Assembly (NCBI RefSeq): GCF_017565645.3 | Contig: NZ_CP086136.1 | Coordinates: 7,485,501 to 7,549,500, forward strand | Length of the DNA: 64,000 nt | From: Bradyrhizobium barranii subsp. barranii | GTDB taxonomy: Bacteria; Pseudomonadota; Alphaproteobacteria; Rhizobiales; Xanthobacteraceae | Reading direction: 5' to 3' | Part shown: positions 54,318-64,000 of the stretch, piece after piece | How positions within the stretch are numbered: position 1 is the first letter of the stretch | How the letters are laid out: every line of letters starts with the position of its first letter | Made by a program: the position numbers and the translations under genes | The notes under the pieces: model-generated | The model's database searches: none | Told to the model about the DNA's origin: nothing | What the model saw: the letters and a program-made list of their open reading frames with translations, nothing else

Positions 54318-56105
54318 CTACGACAGCGCCCCGAGCACGCCGCGCGTTGCCTTGTCGATCTCCTCGACATAGCGGCGGCGGGCAAACGTCTCGGTGAGGA
54401 AGCCGACCACCTTGCGGCTGTCGGTGGAATCGACCACCGCCAGCATCTCGGCTTCCGCCTCGTCGAACACGGCCATCGCCGACTTCACGTTCATTTCCGG
54501 GATCAGCACGATCTCGGTCAGGCGGGCAAGCTCGATCACCTGGATGTCGTCGGCGATGCTGTCGAGATCGCTGGAGAACAGGTCGGGCAGCAGGACGAGG
54601 CCGACATATTCGTCGGCATTGTTGACGATGACGATGCCGGGCCGCGAGCCCAGCGCGAATTCACCGCGCACGGCGGCGATCGTCGTGGTCGATGGCACCT
54701 TGCCGACGTCGGAGCGCATCAGCCGCTCGACCGTGAGGTTGCGCAGCCAGCCGACGTCGTTGGCGCTGCGGATGGTCTCGCCGCGCAGATGCAGGCGCCA
54801 GGTCGAGAAGGAATGGCCGAACATGAAGCGGACGCAGATCGAGGTGACGATGCAGCCGGCCAGCACCACGGCGGTGACGTCGACATTGCGAGTCATTTCC
54901 AGCACGAGGAACGACATGGTCAAGGGGCCGCCAACGATGGCGACGCCGAGCGTCGCCATACCCGTCAGCATCGCGACCAGCGGGTCGATCACGAATTCCG
55001 GGCTGATGAGCAAAAGAACCGCAGCGAAGAACTTTCCGATCAGGCTGCCGACGAACAACGAGGCAAAGAACAGACCGCCGCGGAAACCCGAGGCGAGCGA
55101 GATCAGGCAGGCCGTCACCTTCAAGGCGATGATGATCGCGATCAGGCCGATCGTCATGTCGTGAAACAGATCGAGCACCATGGCGCCGTGGCCGGCCGCG
55201 AGCACCTGCGGCGTGACGATGGCAAAGCTGCCGACGATAAGGCCGCCGATCACCGGGCGCAGCCAGACCGGCAGCCAGACAAACAGGCGCTCGAACATCG
55301 AAGACGACCGCATCACGGCGATGCCGACGCCACTGGTAATGAGCGCAAGCCCGATCAATGCCAGATATTGCTCGACGCCGACCGCGCTGACCTTCGGTAT
55401 CTCGATAGAGTACGGCGCGCCGCCGAGCCATTGCGCGGTCAGCGCGCCAGCAAGCGAGGCCGCCAGGATCGGCGCGGCGCTGCCGACCGAATAGACGCCG
55501 ACGATCAGCTCGCAGGCATAGAACGCGCCGGTGATCGGCGCGCCAAACGCCGCTGCGATCGCAGCGGCGGCGCCGCAACCGACGATCAGGCGCAAATCGT
55601 TGCGGCGCAGATTGAAGAACTTGCCGAGCAGTGAGGCGATACCCGAGCCGATCTGGGTGTAGCCGGCCTCGAGGCCGACCGAGGCGCCGCAGCCGTTCGA
55701 GATCAGCGTCTGGCTCGACACCACCATGCTGTCGCGCATCGACAGATTGCCGCCGCGTAGCGCGTTCGCCTCGATCGGGTCGACCGCGTTGGAGATCTTC
55801 AGCCGCCGCCGCCACCACTCCATGATACCGAGCGCCAATCCGCCGAGCGCGGGCGCGATCAGGGCCGCCCAGGGGCTGACCCGGGCGTGCGCGGATAGGC
55901 GAACGTCGACGGGAATGCCGTAGATCATCATATGGGCAATCTGCGCGATCTCGGCCATCAGCGTCACGATGGCACCGGTAAACGTGCCGATCACGAGCGC
56001 CAGCGGGATCAGGTAGAACTCGTTGCTGCGCAAGAGCGCGCGCAGGCGAACCATGACGCGGTTCGATCCCTTGCGATCGGCGATGTGTCTGATCCGCGCG
56101 AACAC
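54318..56105 (-). CDS. CLC-type chloride channel/antiporter with C-terminal CBS domains
   Basis: A 595-residue membrane protein from GTG 56105, 13 bases past the aldolase stop. The CLC core is visible: GCGASVGLEAGYTQIGSG holds the gating Glu, FGAPITGAFYACELIVG follows, and GFRGGLFFASLFVGSLIGKF is the second selectivity motif. The last ~130 residues resemble a pair of CBS domains (LTVERLMRSDVGKVPSTTTI, IVNNADEYVGLV). The usual GREGP reads GLEAG here, so selectivity may differ. It shares a transcript with the upstream class II aldolase. Confidence 0.87.
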   Translation of the reverse strand: MFARIRHIADRKGSNRVMVRLRALLRSNEFYLIPLALVIGTFTGAIVTLMAEIAQIAHMMIYGIPVDVRLSAHARVSPWAALIAPALGGLALGIMEWWRRRLKISNAVDPIEANALRGGNLSMRDSMVVSSQTLISNGCGASVGLEAGYTQIGSGIASLLGKFFNLRRNDLRLIVGCGAAAAIAAAFGAPITGAFYACELIVGVYSVGSAAPILAASLAGALTAQWLGGAPYSIEIPKVSAVGVEQYLALIGLALITSGVGIAVMRSSSMFERLFVWLPVWLRPVIGGLIVGSFAIVTPQVLAAGHGAMVLDLFHDMTIGLIAIIIALKVTACLISLASGFRGGLFFASLFVGSLIGKFFAAVLLLISPEFVIDPLVAMLTGMATLGVAIVGGPLTMSFLVLEMTRNVDVTAVVLAGCIVTSICVRFMFGHSFSTWRLHLRGETIRSANDVGWLRNLTVERLMRSDVGKVPSTTTIAAVRGEFALGSRPGIVIVNNADEYVGLVLLPDLFSSDLDSIADDIQVIELARLTEIVLIPEMNVKSAMAVFDEAEAEMLAVVDSTDSRKVVGFLTETFARRRYVEEIDKATRGVLGALS

Positions 56106-56118
56106 CTTTTTGCCCGCC

Positions 56119-56766
56119 CTAACCTTCCGACATGCCGTAGCCGGCCATGCGCTGGCTGACACGTTCGATCTCGGCACTCGACAGCAGCGGCGGTTTTCCG
56201 ATCTGGAGGCAGCCGTGATACTGCCGCGCCAGCGTCTCGACCTCGACGGCGAGCCACATCGCCTTGTCCAGCGTCTTGCCGACCGCAATCATGCCGTGAT
56301 GGTCGAGCAGGCAGGCGAGCCGGCCCTCCAGCGCCCGCAGCGCATGCTCAGACAGCTCCGCCGTTCCGAAGGTGGCATAGGGTGCGCAACGGATACTGTC
56401 ACCGCCGGCGGCCGCGATCATGTAGTGCACAGGCGGAATCTCCATGCCCATGATCGCCAGGATGGTGCAATAGGTCGGATGAGCGTGGACGATGGCGTTG
56501 ACGTCCGGCCGCGATTTCAGGATGTCGCGGTGGAAGCGCCACTCACTGGAGGGCTTCTGACCGGGGGCATGCGAACCGTCCATCGCCATGAACACGATCT
56601 GGTCGGGCGTCATGGCGTCATAGGGCACGCTGGTCGGCGTGACCAGAAGCCCGTCCAGATGCCGGACGCTGATATTGCCCGAGGTGCCCTGATTGATGCC
56701 GAGCGCGTTCATGCGGCGGCACGCGTCGATTATGGCCTGTCTCTTGTCGAGCTCGTCCGCTGTCAT
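56119..56766 (-). CDS. class II aldolase/adducin-family protein
   Basis: A 215-residue zinc aldolase-like enzyme. GINQGTSGNISVRH binds the phosphate or substrate end, IVHAHPTYCTIL gives two zinc His (about 94, 96), and LLDHHGMIAVG gives a third. L-fuculose- or L-ribulose-phosphate-type enzymes share these motifs; the substrate is not clear. Its length is normal. The CLC channel follows directly, an unusual pairing. Confidence 0.87.
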   Translation of the reverse strand: MTADELDKRQAIIDACRRMNALGINQGTSGNISVRHLDGLLVTPTSVPYDAMTPDQIVFMAMDGSHAPGQKPSSEWRFHRDILKSRPDVNAIVHAHPTYCTILAIMGMEIPPVHYMIAAAGGDSIRCAPYATFGTAELSEHALRALEGRLACLLDHHGMIAVGKTLDKAMWLAVEVETLARQYHGCLQIGKPPLLSSAEIERVSQRMAGYGMSEG

Positions 56767-56942
56767 CGATATCTCGACTTCTTGGCGATGGGCGTTTGTT
56801 AGACCGGGAGTACGTCAAAGCAATATGGCAGTGCAAGCGAAAGCGACCCGGATCAGGTACCGTCTTGCCGGCGGCCCCGCCAAGCCACGAAATATCACTT
56901 AAAATCAATAAATTAGCCGATTGCCGCAGGTCCAGGGCAACG

Positions 56943-57569
56943 CTAAGGCAGGCTCGCCCGGACGGCCGCGATCCCGTTGATCACGAACTGCACCGAATAA
57001 GCTGCGAGCAGCATGCCAAGCACGCGTGAGAGCACGGCATTTCCGGTGCGCCCGAGGGTGCGCGCGATCAGGCTCGCGGAGACGAAGCACAGCATGCAGA
57101 GCAGGCAGACGGAGACGACGACCGCGATGATGATCGCGAGCTTGGCCCCATAGCCGGCATTGCCCGTCAGCAGCAGCGTGGTCGCGATCGCGCCGGGACC
57201 GGCCATCATCGGGATGGCCGAGGGAAACACCGCGACGTCGGAGGCGTGCTCCGAGGTCGCCTTGTCGGCCTCGCGCGCCTCGCGATGCGGACGGTCGCCG
57301 AAGATCATCTGGTAGGAGACGCCGAACAGCAGCAGTCCGCCGGCGATCTGGAAGGCGGGGATGCCGATCCCGAGTTGGCGCAGCAGCCAGTTTCCGGCCA
57401 GCGAGATCACCACCAGGATCGAGGCCGCGATCAGCGGCGCGCGCAGCGCGATCGTGCGCTTGACCTTTTCGGGCATGCCTCCGGTCGCGGCCAGGAAGGC
57501 CGGCGCAAGGCCGACGGGATCGACCACCAGCAGCAGCGTCACGAAGGCGGACAGGGCGAAGTCGAGCAT
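56943..57569 (-). CDS. MarC-family membrane protein
   Basis: A 208-residue protein with six hydrophobic helices and MarC/UPF0056 motifs (LLLVVDPVGLAPAFLAATGG, AVFPSAIPMMAGPGAIATTL, VLGMLLAAYSVQFVINGI). ATG 57569 is preferred to a GTG five codons earlier. It is in the inner membrane; despite the name, no drug-export role is established for the family. Confidence 0.88.
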   Translation of the reverse strand: MLDFALSAFVTLLLVVDPVGLAPAFLAATGGMPEKVKRTIALRAPLIAASILVVISLAGNWLLRQLGIGIPAFQIAGGLLLFGVSYQMIFGDRPHREAREADKATSEHASDVAVFPSAIPMMAGPGAIATTLLLTGNAGYGAKLAIIIAVVVSVCLLCMLCFVSASLIARTLGRTGNAVLSRVLGMLLAAYSVQFVINGIAAVRASLP

Positions 57570-57714
57570 GCGGGTGGGTCTCACGCGAGGTGCAGCCGCA
57601 ATCCATAACCGCTGGAGGAAGCCTTCGCGAGGAACATTTGCCCCCGCAGAGTCTTGGTCGCGCGAGGATTGAGGAGGGCATCGCCCTTCCCGTGTCGCCT
57701 CAAGAGGAGGATTT

Positions 57715-58284
57715 ATGGCTAAACGAGCAAAGAAACGGGCGAACGCGAAAAGGACCGCGGCGCGCCGTCCGCGTCAGGCACCGAAGATGTTGAGCGACCT
57801 GTTCCTGGAGACGCTGAAGGACATCTATTACGCCGAGAACAAGATCATCAAGACGCTGCCGAAGATGGCCAAGGCCGCGCATTCCAAGGACCTTGCCGCC
57901 GCCTTCAACAAGCATCTGCGCGAGACGCAGGGCCAGGTCAAACGGCTCGACCAGATCTTCAAGATGCTGGGCAAGCCGGCCCGCGGAAAGCCCTGCGAAG
58001 CGATCAACGGCATCACCGACGAGGGCGCCGAGATCATGAAGGATTTCAAGAACGCCCCTGCCCTCGACGCCGGCCTGCTCGCAGCCGCTCAGGCCGTCGA
58101 GCACTACGAGATCTCCCGCTACGGCACGCTGCGCACCTGGGCCGAGGAACTCGGCATGCCGGACGCGGCAAGGCTGCTCCAGGAGACGCTGGACGAGGAA
58201 GAGGCGACCGATCACACGCTGACCGAGCTCGCGACCTCGGTCATCAACCTCGAAGCGGAAGACGAGTACCGCGCCGCGGCCTGA
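57715..58284 (+). CDS. DUF892 (YciE/YciF) ferritin-like protein
   Basis: A 189-residue protein: a Lys/Arg-rich N-terminus (MAKRAKKRANAKRTAARRPR) that may bind DNA, then a four-helix ferritin-like bundle (LKDIYYAENKIIKTLPKMAK, AAQAVEHYEISRYGTLRTWA, LLQETLDEEEATDHTL) with the metal-type Glu/His of DUF892. AGGAGG lies just before the ATG. The family is linked to general stress and desiccation responses. It stands just upstream of the heat-shock genes. Confidence 0.9.
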   Translation: MAKRAKKRANAKRTAARRPRQAPKMLSDLFLETLKDIYYAENKIIKTLPKMAKAAHSKDLAAAFNKHLRETQGQVKRLDQIFKMLGKPARGKPCEAINGITDEGAEIMKDFKNAPALDAGLLAAAQAVEHYEISRYGTLRTWAEELGMPDAARLLQETLDEEEATDHTLTELATSVINLEAEDEYRAAA

Positions 58285-58313
58285 TCGGCGCGACGCGCCC
58301 AACTGTTGCCTTT

Positions 58314-58340
58314 GATGCCGCGGAATATCCCCGCGGCGTC
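58314..58340. terminator. hairpin after the DUF892 gene
   Basis: GATGCCGCGG and CCGCGGCGTC pair over 10 positions (one G-U) around a 7-base loop, about 30 bases past the stop. No U tract, so moderate confidence. Confidence 0.45.
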
Positions 58341-58404
58341 GAAGCGTGCCACTGCAAGGGCCTTTTCCGGTTGGAGAGGCCAGGCATGCTCCAAACGCGC
58401 GATG

Positions 58405-58430
58405 CTGGAATTTTGGGGAACCGTCCCCAT
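58405..58430 (+). promoter_or_regulatory. sigma-32 (RpoH) promoter of hsp20-lon
   Basis: CTGGAA (58405-58410), a 14-base spacer, then CCCCAT (58425-58430) followed by AT, close to CTTGAA-N13-15-CCCCATNT. Expected start is about 58440, giving a ~32-base leader to the hsp20 ATG at 58472. TGGGGA-ACCG-TCCCCA makes a small hairpin across the -10. Confidence 0.7.
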
Positions 58431-58471
58431 ATGCTCGTTTTCCAACCGCAGCGCCTTCCCCGAGTTTTGCC

Positions 58472-58855
58472 ATGCAACCCAAAAATCCCCTCGACTGGAT
58501 GCTGTCCGAAGCCCTGGACTCGCTGACCCGCGCCGAACGGCTGCGCCAGCAGTTCGGCCGCCAGGAAGCCTGCTGGGAGCCGCCGATCGACGTGCTCGAA
58601 ACCGAGCATGAGCTTTTGATCCTGGTCGCGCTTCCCGGCGTCAATCCCGATAATGTCGAGACGGTGATCCTCGACGGCGTCCTCGTCATCTCCGGCCAGC
58701 GCACGCTTCCGCCGGAGCTTCGCAACGCCCGCATCCACCGGCTCGAGCTGCCGCAGGGCCGCTTCGAGCGGCGCATCGCGCTTCCCGTTGGCCGCTACGC
58801 CATCAGCCGCTTCGTGATGGACGGCTGCGTCGCGCTGCGCCTCGCCAAATCCTGA
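58472..58855 (+). CDS. small heat-shock protein (Hsp20/alpha-crystallin)
   Basis: A 127-residue cytoplasmic chaperone. The alpha-crystallin domain runs from about 35 to 120 (IDVLETEHELLILVALPGVN, VETVILDGVLVISGQR, RRIALPVGRYA). The N-terminal arm is short and the usual C-terminal I-x-I motif is absent (ends VALRLAKS). No strong ribosome site precedes the ATG, perhaps because of a thermo-sensitive leader. It heads a two-gene operon with lon, 8 bases apart, behind an RpoH-type promoter. Confidence 0.88.
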   Translation: MQPKNPLDWMLSEALDSLTRAERLRQQFGRQEACWEPPIDVLETEHELLILVALPGVNPDNVETVILDGVLVISGQRTLPPELRNARIHRLELPQGRFERRIALPVGRYAISRFVMDGCVALRLAKS

Positions 58856-58863
58856 GGTCGATC

Positions 58864-61254
<2,391 letters not shown>

Positions 61255-61259
61255 AGGCG

Positions 61260-61346
61260 ATGAAGAAAAGGGTTCGCGATGCGCTGGCGGCACCAGGGCC
61301 GCGGCTTCAGCCCGTTCCGGTCCGGGTGAAGCGCCGCAAGGGTTGA
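61260..61346 (+). CDS. possible 28-residue basic peptide coupled to lon
   Basis: ATG 61260 lies five bases after the lon stop, with GGAG 8 bases upstream inside the lon end. It reads MKKRVRDALAAPGPRLQPVP then VRVKRRKG, a compact basic peptide ending at a TGA before the terminator. Too short to judge by composition, but the ribosome site and position fit a translated gene. Confidence 0.35.
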   Translation: MKKRVRDALAAPGPRLQPVPVRVKRRKG

Positions 61347-61382
61347 GCCCTCCGTCTCAAGCCCTCGCGGCAGCCCCAAACA

Positions 61383-61412
61383 AAAGGCCCCCTCCTAGCC
61401 GAGGGGGCCTTT
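61383..61412. terminator. bidirectional terminator between lon and the HU-like gene
   Basis: AAAGGCCCCCTC and GAGGGGGCCTTT form a perfect 12-bp stem with a 6-base loop; the A/T ends give short U runs for both the lon operon and the convergent gene. Confidence 0.85.
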
Positions 61413-61418
61413 GCGTTG

Positions 61419-61721
61419 TTAGCCCACCGCGTCCTTGGCGGCCTTGACCGGGCGGGCGCGGACGATCTTCCGGGCCGGCTTGGCCTTGAACATCATCTCT
61501 TCACCCGTGAACGGGTTGGTACCCTTGCGCGCCTTGGTCGCGGGCTTCTTGATGACCACGAACTTGGCGAAGCCCGGCACCAGGAACAGGCCGTTCTTCT
61601 TGAGCTCCTTGTGACCGACGTCGGTCAGCGTCTCCATGACGCTCTTGACGTCGCGCTTGGAAAGCTCGGTGGCGGTCGCAATCTTTTCGATCAGCTGCGA
61701 TTTGGACATTTGGGTTGGCAT
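61419..61721 (-). CDS. HU-family DNA-binding protein
   Basis: A 100-residue HU/IHF-fold protein (QLIEKIATATELSKRDVKSV, FLVPGFAKFVVIKKPATKAR, NPFTGEEMMFKAKPA) with a basic extended tail (ARKIVRARPVKAAKDAVG). The beta-arm motif GTNPFTGE is intact. It bends and compacts DNA. It is one of several HU-like proteins typical of Bradyrhizobium; the first residues (MPTQMSKSQ) are a short extra N-terminus. Confidence 0.9.
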   Translation of the reverse strand: MPTQMSKSQLIEKIATATELSKRDVKSVMETLTDVGHKELKKNGLFLVPGFAKFVVIKKPATKARKGTNPFTGEEMMFKAKPARKIVRARPVKAAKDAVG

Positions 61722-61951
61722 CGTGTCTCCTCTGATTCGTTGCCGGTTGCATATTAGACCAACCGTTGAAGGCCCAGAGCCTTCTGCACAGTTTTGTCGC
61801 GATTTTACGGGCTTTTTTGGCCCTCTGAGGCAAAAAACCCTGCTTTTCAGCGGCTTCCAGAGCGGAAGGAGCCTCCGGCAGCGGTTTTTGCCTTGTTTCA
61901 AAGGCCCGCACGCCGCCTTGCTAAAGCTGATTCGCTGCTTTCGACAAGCGA

Positions 61952-61980
61952 CGACCGGCCTCTTTGTGAGAGGCCGGTCG
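61952..61980 (-). terminator. hairpin after the thiolase gene
   Basis: CGACCGGCCTCT and AGAGGCCGGTCG, a perfect 12-bp stem with a TTGTG loop, 22 bases past the thiolase stop. Only a weak U run follows. Confidence 0.65.
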
Positions 61981-62002
61981 CGATTCACCCTGAAAAATAA
62001 GG

Positions 62003-63235
62003 CTAGACGCGCTCGATGATGACCGCGGGAGCCATGCCGCCGGCGGCGCACATGGTGACGAGACCGCACTTCAGGTCGCGCCGTTCGAGCTCGTCGAGCA
62101 CGGTGCCGATCAGGATCGAGCCGGTGGCGCCGATGGGATGGCCGAGTGCGATCGAGCCACCATTGACGTTGACCTTGGCGCGGTCGAGCTTGAGGTCGCG
62201 GATGTACTTTTCCGCCACCACCGCAAAGGCCTCGTTGATCTCGAACAGGTCGATGTCGTCGATGGAGAGCCCCGCCTTCGCCAGCACCTTGCGCGTCGCC
62301 GGCACCGGCGCGTTCAGCATCAGGGTCGGCGAGTCCCCCATGTTGGCCATCGCGACGACGCGAGCGCGCGGCTTCAGGCCGTGCGCCCTGGCATAAGCGG
62401 GCGATGCGAGCAATATCGCGGCGGCACCGTCGACGACGCCGGACGAATTGCCGGCGTGATGCATGAAGTCGATGTTCAGGTCCGGATATTTCTGCAGGAT
62501 GAGGCCGCGATAGGTCGTGCCCTTGTCGTCGAGCGCATAATCGGCGATCGCGGAGAATGCGGGCTTCAATGCGCTCAGCCCTTCCATCGTGGTCTGCGGC
62601 CGCGGATACTCCTCATGGTCGAGCGCGAGGCTGCCGTCCTCGCGATGCACGGGCACGAGGCTCTTCTTGAAGTGACCGCCGGCAATCGCTTGCGCTGCGC
62701 GCTTCTGGCTTTCGAGACCGAGCGCGTCGACGTCGCTTCGCGTGATGCCTTCCAGCGTCGCGATCGCGTCGGCGCAGACGCCCTGATGCGACTGCGGATG
62801 CCGCGCACGCAGGCGCAGATTGCCGGAGTCCATCATCATCGGACCGCCGCCGCGGCGTCCCTCCATCGACATCATTTCGCAGCCGCCGGCGATGACGAGA
62901 TCTTCGGTGCCCGACATGATCGAGGCCGCCGCCATGTTGACGCTGGTGATGCCGCTTCCGCAGAAGCGGTCCAGCGTCACCGCGCTGGCGCGCACGTCGT
63001 AGCCGGCATCGAGCGCCGACATGCGGCCGAGGTCGCCGCTTTGGGTCGCGACCTGCGCGCTGCAGCCCCAGACGATGTCGTCGACGTCGGCGGTGTCGAT
63101 GCCGGTGCGATCGGCGAGCGCGCGCAGCACGGTCGCGCCGAGCTGCTGCGGATGAATGCCCGAGAGTGCTCCCTTGCCGGCCTTGCCGACGCCCCGCGGG
63201 GTCCGGCAGGCATCGATGATCAGCGCGTCAGCCAT
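62003..63235 (-). CDS. acetyl-CoA C-acyltransferase (thiolase)
   Basis: A 410-residue cytoplasmic thiolase. The nucleophile Cys is in LDRFCGSGITSVNMAA (Cys 92), the catalytic His in GGSIALGHPIGATGSILI and the second Cys in LVTMCAAGGMAP near the end. It cleaves 3-ketoacyl-CoA in beta-oxidation or condenses acetyl-CoA. The family is FadA/PhaA-like; which role applies is not clear, because no other fad or pha enzyme genes are adjacent. Confidence 0.9.
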   Translation of the reverse strand: MADALIIDACRTPRGVGKAGKGALSGIHPQQLGATVLRALADRTGIDTADVDDIVWGCSAQVATQSGDLGRMSALDAGYDVRASAVTLDRFCGSGITSVNMAAASIMSGTEDLVIAGGCEMMSMEGRRGGGPMMMDSGNLRLRARHPQSHQGVCADAIATLEGITRSDVDALGLESQKRAAQAIAGGHFKKSLVPVHREDGSLALDHEEYPRPQTTMEGLSALKPAFSAIADYALDDKGTTYRGLILQKYPDLNIDFMHHAGNSSGVVDGAAAILLASPAYARAHGLKPRARVVAMANMGDSPTLMLNAPVPATRKVLAKAGLSIDDIDLFEINEAFAVVAEKYIRDLKLDRAKVNVNGGSIALGHPIGATGSILIGTVLDELERRDLKCGLVTMCAAGGMAPAVIIERV

Positions 63236-63444
63236 TGGCGTTGTCCTCTTGTTTATGGGTTTTGATGTCGTTTCTGAATAAGGGGAAGAGTGGAGTCAAC
63301 GTGCGGTGCCGCGCGGCCTCCTTGCAAAAAACTGAAAAACAACCCCATGCACAGTAGAAGCGCGGGTTCCGCATGGGGCGCGGTGATACCGGTGAAGCGA
63401 TTGGCCTGTCAGGCTAAACGGCCGTGGCCGCGCGATCTTGCGTC

Positions 63445-63500
63445 ACCTCGCCCCGCCTGCGGGAAGAGGTCGGATTTTACGCGCGGCGGAAAATCCGGGA
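63445..63500. repeat. REP-type double hairpin
   Basis: CCCGC-CT-GCGGG (63452-63463) followed by GGATTTT (63472-63478) and AAAATCC (63490-63496). The CTCGCCCCGC...GAGGTCGG layout is a common intergenic repeat in Bradyrhizobium (from memory). It lies just past the beta-glucosidase stop. Confidence 0.65.
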
Positions 63501-63513
63501 AAGGGAGAGAACG

Positions 63514-64000
63514 CTACGCCCCCGCTGCGTTCTTCGCGATCACGTTGCGGTAGAAGGTCGCGCTGAGCTTTGGCGTGCGCACCTGCGTATCGAAATTGAC
63601 GTGATAGAGCCCGAAACGCTTGTTGAGCCCGAACACCCATTCAAAGTTGTCCAGCAGGCTCCAGAGGAAGTAGCCGCGCACCGGCACGCCCTCGGCGGTG
63701 GCGCGCTGGAGCTGCGCGAGATAGTTGCGCAGGTACATGATGCGGTCGGTATCGTAGATCTTGCCGTCAGGCGTCACTACGTCGTCGCCGGAGGTGCCGT
63801 TCTCGCTGATGTAGATCGCATCCGTCTTCCAGATCTTTGCGGCCAGCTTCGGCACCCAGTAGATCGTCTCCGGCGCGACGCGGAGCCAGTTCGAGTTCAT
63901 GTGCGGGAACGATTTCGGGATCGGCAGCGGCATGAAGCCCGCGCCCTGGTCGGAAGGCACCACGTAGTTCTGCGGCGCGTAGATGTTGAGGCCGAGGAAG
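63514..64000 (-). CDS. GH1 beta-glucosidase, C-terminal part
   Basis: The frame is open to the window edge, so the N-terminal two-thirds are missing; about 161 residues remain. AIYISENGTSG holds the catalytic nucleophile Glu (ENG motif). VRGYFLWSLLDNFEWVFGLN and KRFGLYHVNFDTQVRTPKLS are standard GH1 C-terminal motifs. It hydrolyses beta-glucosides; whether it is secreted cannot be seen because the N-terminus is outside. Confidence 0.9.
   Translation of the reverse strand, partial: FLGLNIYAPQNYVVPSDQGAGFMPLPIPKSFPHMNSNWLRVAPETIYWVPKLAAKIWKTDAIYISENGTSGDDVVTPDGKIYDTDRIMYLRNYLAQLQRATAEGVPVRGYFLWSLLDNFEWVFGLNKRFGLYHVNFDTQVRTPKLSATFYRNVIAKNAAGA

Noticed and set aside
54294..55634. 446-codon plus-strand frame
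   Set aside because: Antisense of the CLC channel; His/Arg/Asp-rich without protein-like pattern.

Overview
The window looks like chromosomal DNA of a Bradyrhizobium-type alphaproteobacterium (inference). The support is high G+C, the many REP-like palindromes familiar from Bradyrhizobium and Rhodopseudomonas genomes, a GcrA homologue, a FixK-type box, perfect RpoN promoters, phasin and DUF892 proteins, and many Bradyrhizobium-style small proteins. I found no rRNA, tRNA or CRISPR array.

Layout. 1-4.7 kb: the end of an Nramp transporter, a SoxC-type sulfite dehydrogenase with its cytochrome c, and arginase. 4.7-10.7 kb: a CHASE2-PAS-GGDEF-EAL c-di-GMP protein with a FecR-domain protein, divergent from a TpsB (ShlB/FhaC) outer-membrane transporter. 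10.9-20.8 kb: an alpha/beta hydrolase, a phasin, a regulatory island (DUF6456-like, GcrA-like, S24 repressor and a 91-aa protein sharing TTCGGA-type promoter motifs), a quinone oxidoreductase, and a MoxR/VWA pair. 20.8-24.5 kb: methionine aminopeptidase, RpoN-type dctA, and an unassigned alpha/alpha-barrel protein.

24.6-47.5 kb is a large purine/ureide nitrogen-salvage region: allantoate amidohydrolase; a first BMP-type ABC operon carrying a biuret-hydrolase-like cysteine hydrolase and a purine/nucleoside deaminase; a porin; an IS110 relic; a second, intact BMP-type ABC operon; 8-oxoguanine deaminase; a two-gene xanthine dehydrogenase; a fused OHCU decarboxylase/5-hydroxyisourate hydrolase; a PuuE allantoinase; and a DUF3830 protein. 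Together these cover purine uptake, oxidation to urate, and 5-hydroxyisourate to allantoate and beyond, but I see no urate oxidase. Candidate sigma-54 promoters precede three of the transcription units, pointing to nitrogen control. Within 29.0-34.2 kb four genes are frameshifted (second permease, ATPase, porin, transposase), so the first transporter operon looks damaged unless these are assembly errors.

47.5-64 kb: small secreted proteins, a block of repeats, and an IS481 element sitting in the loop of a REP palindrome with a 5-bp target duplication. Then come a lower-G+C island (a gene behind a FixK-type box and a long AI-2E-family transporter), a CLC chloride channel with an aldolase, MarC, DUF892, an hsp20-lon heat-shock operon with a sigma-32-type promoter, an HU-like protein, a thiolase, and the end of a GH1 beta-glucosidase.
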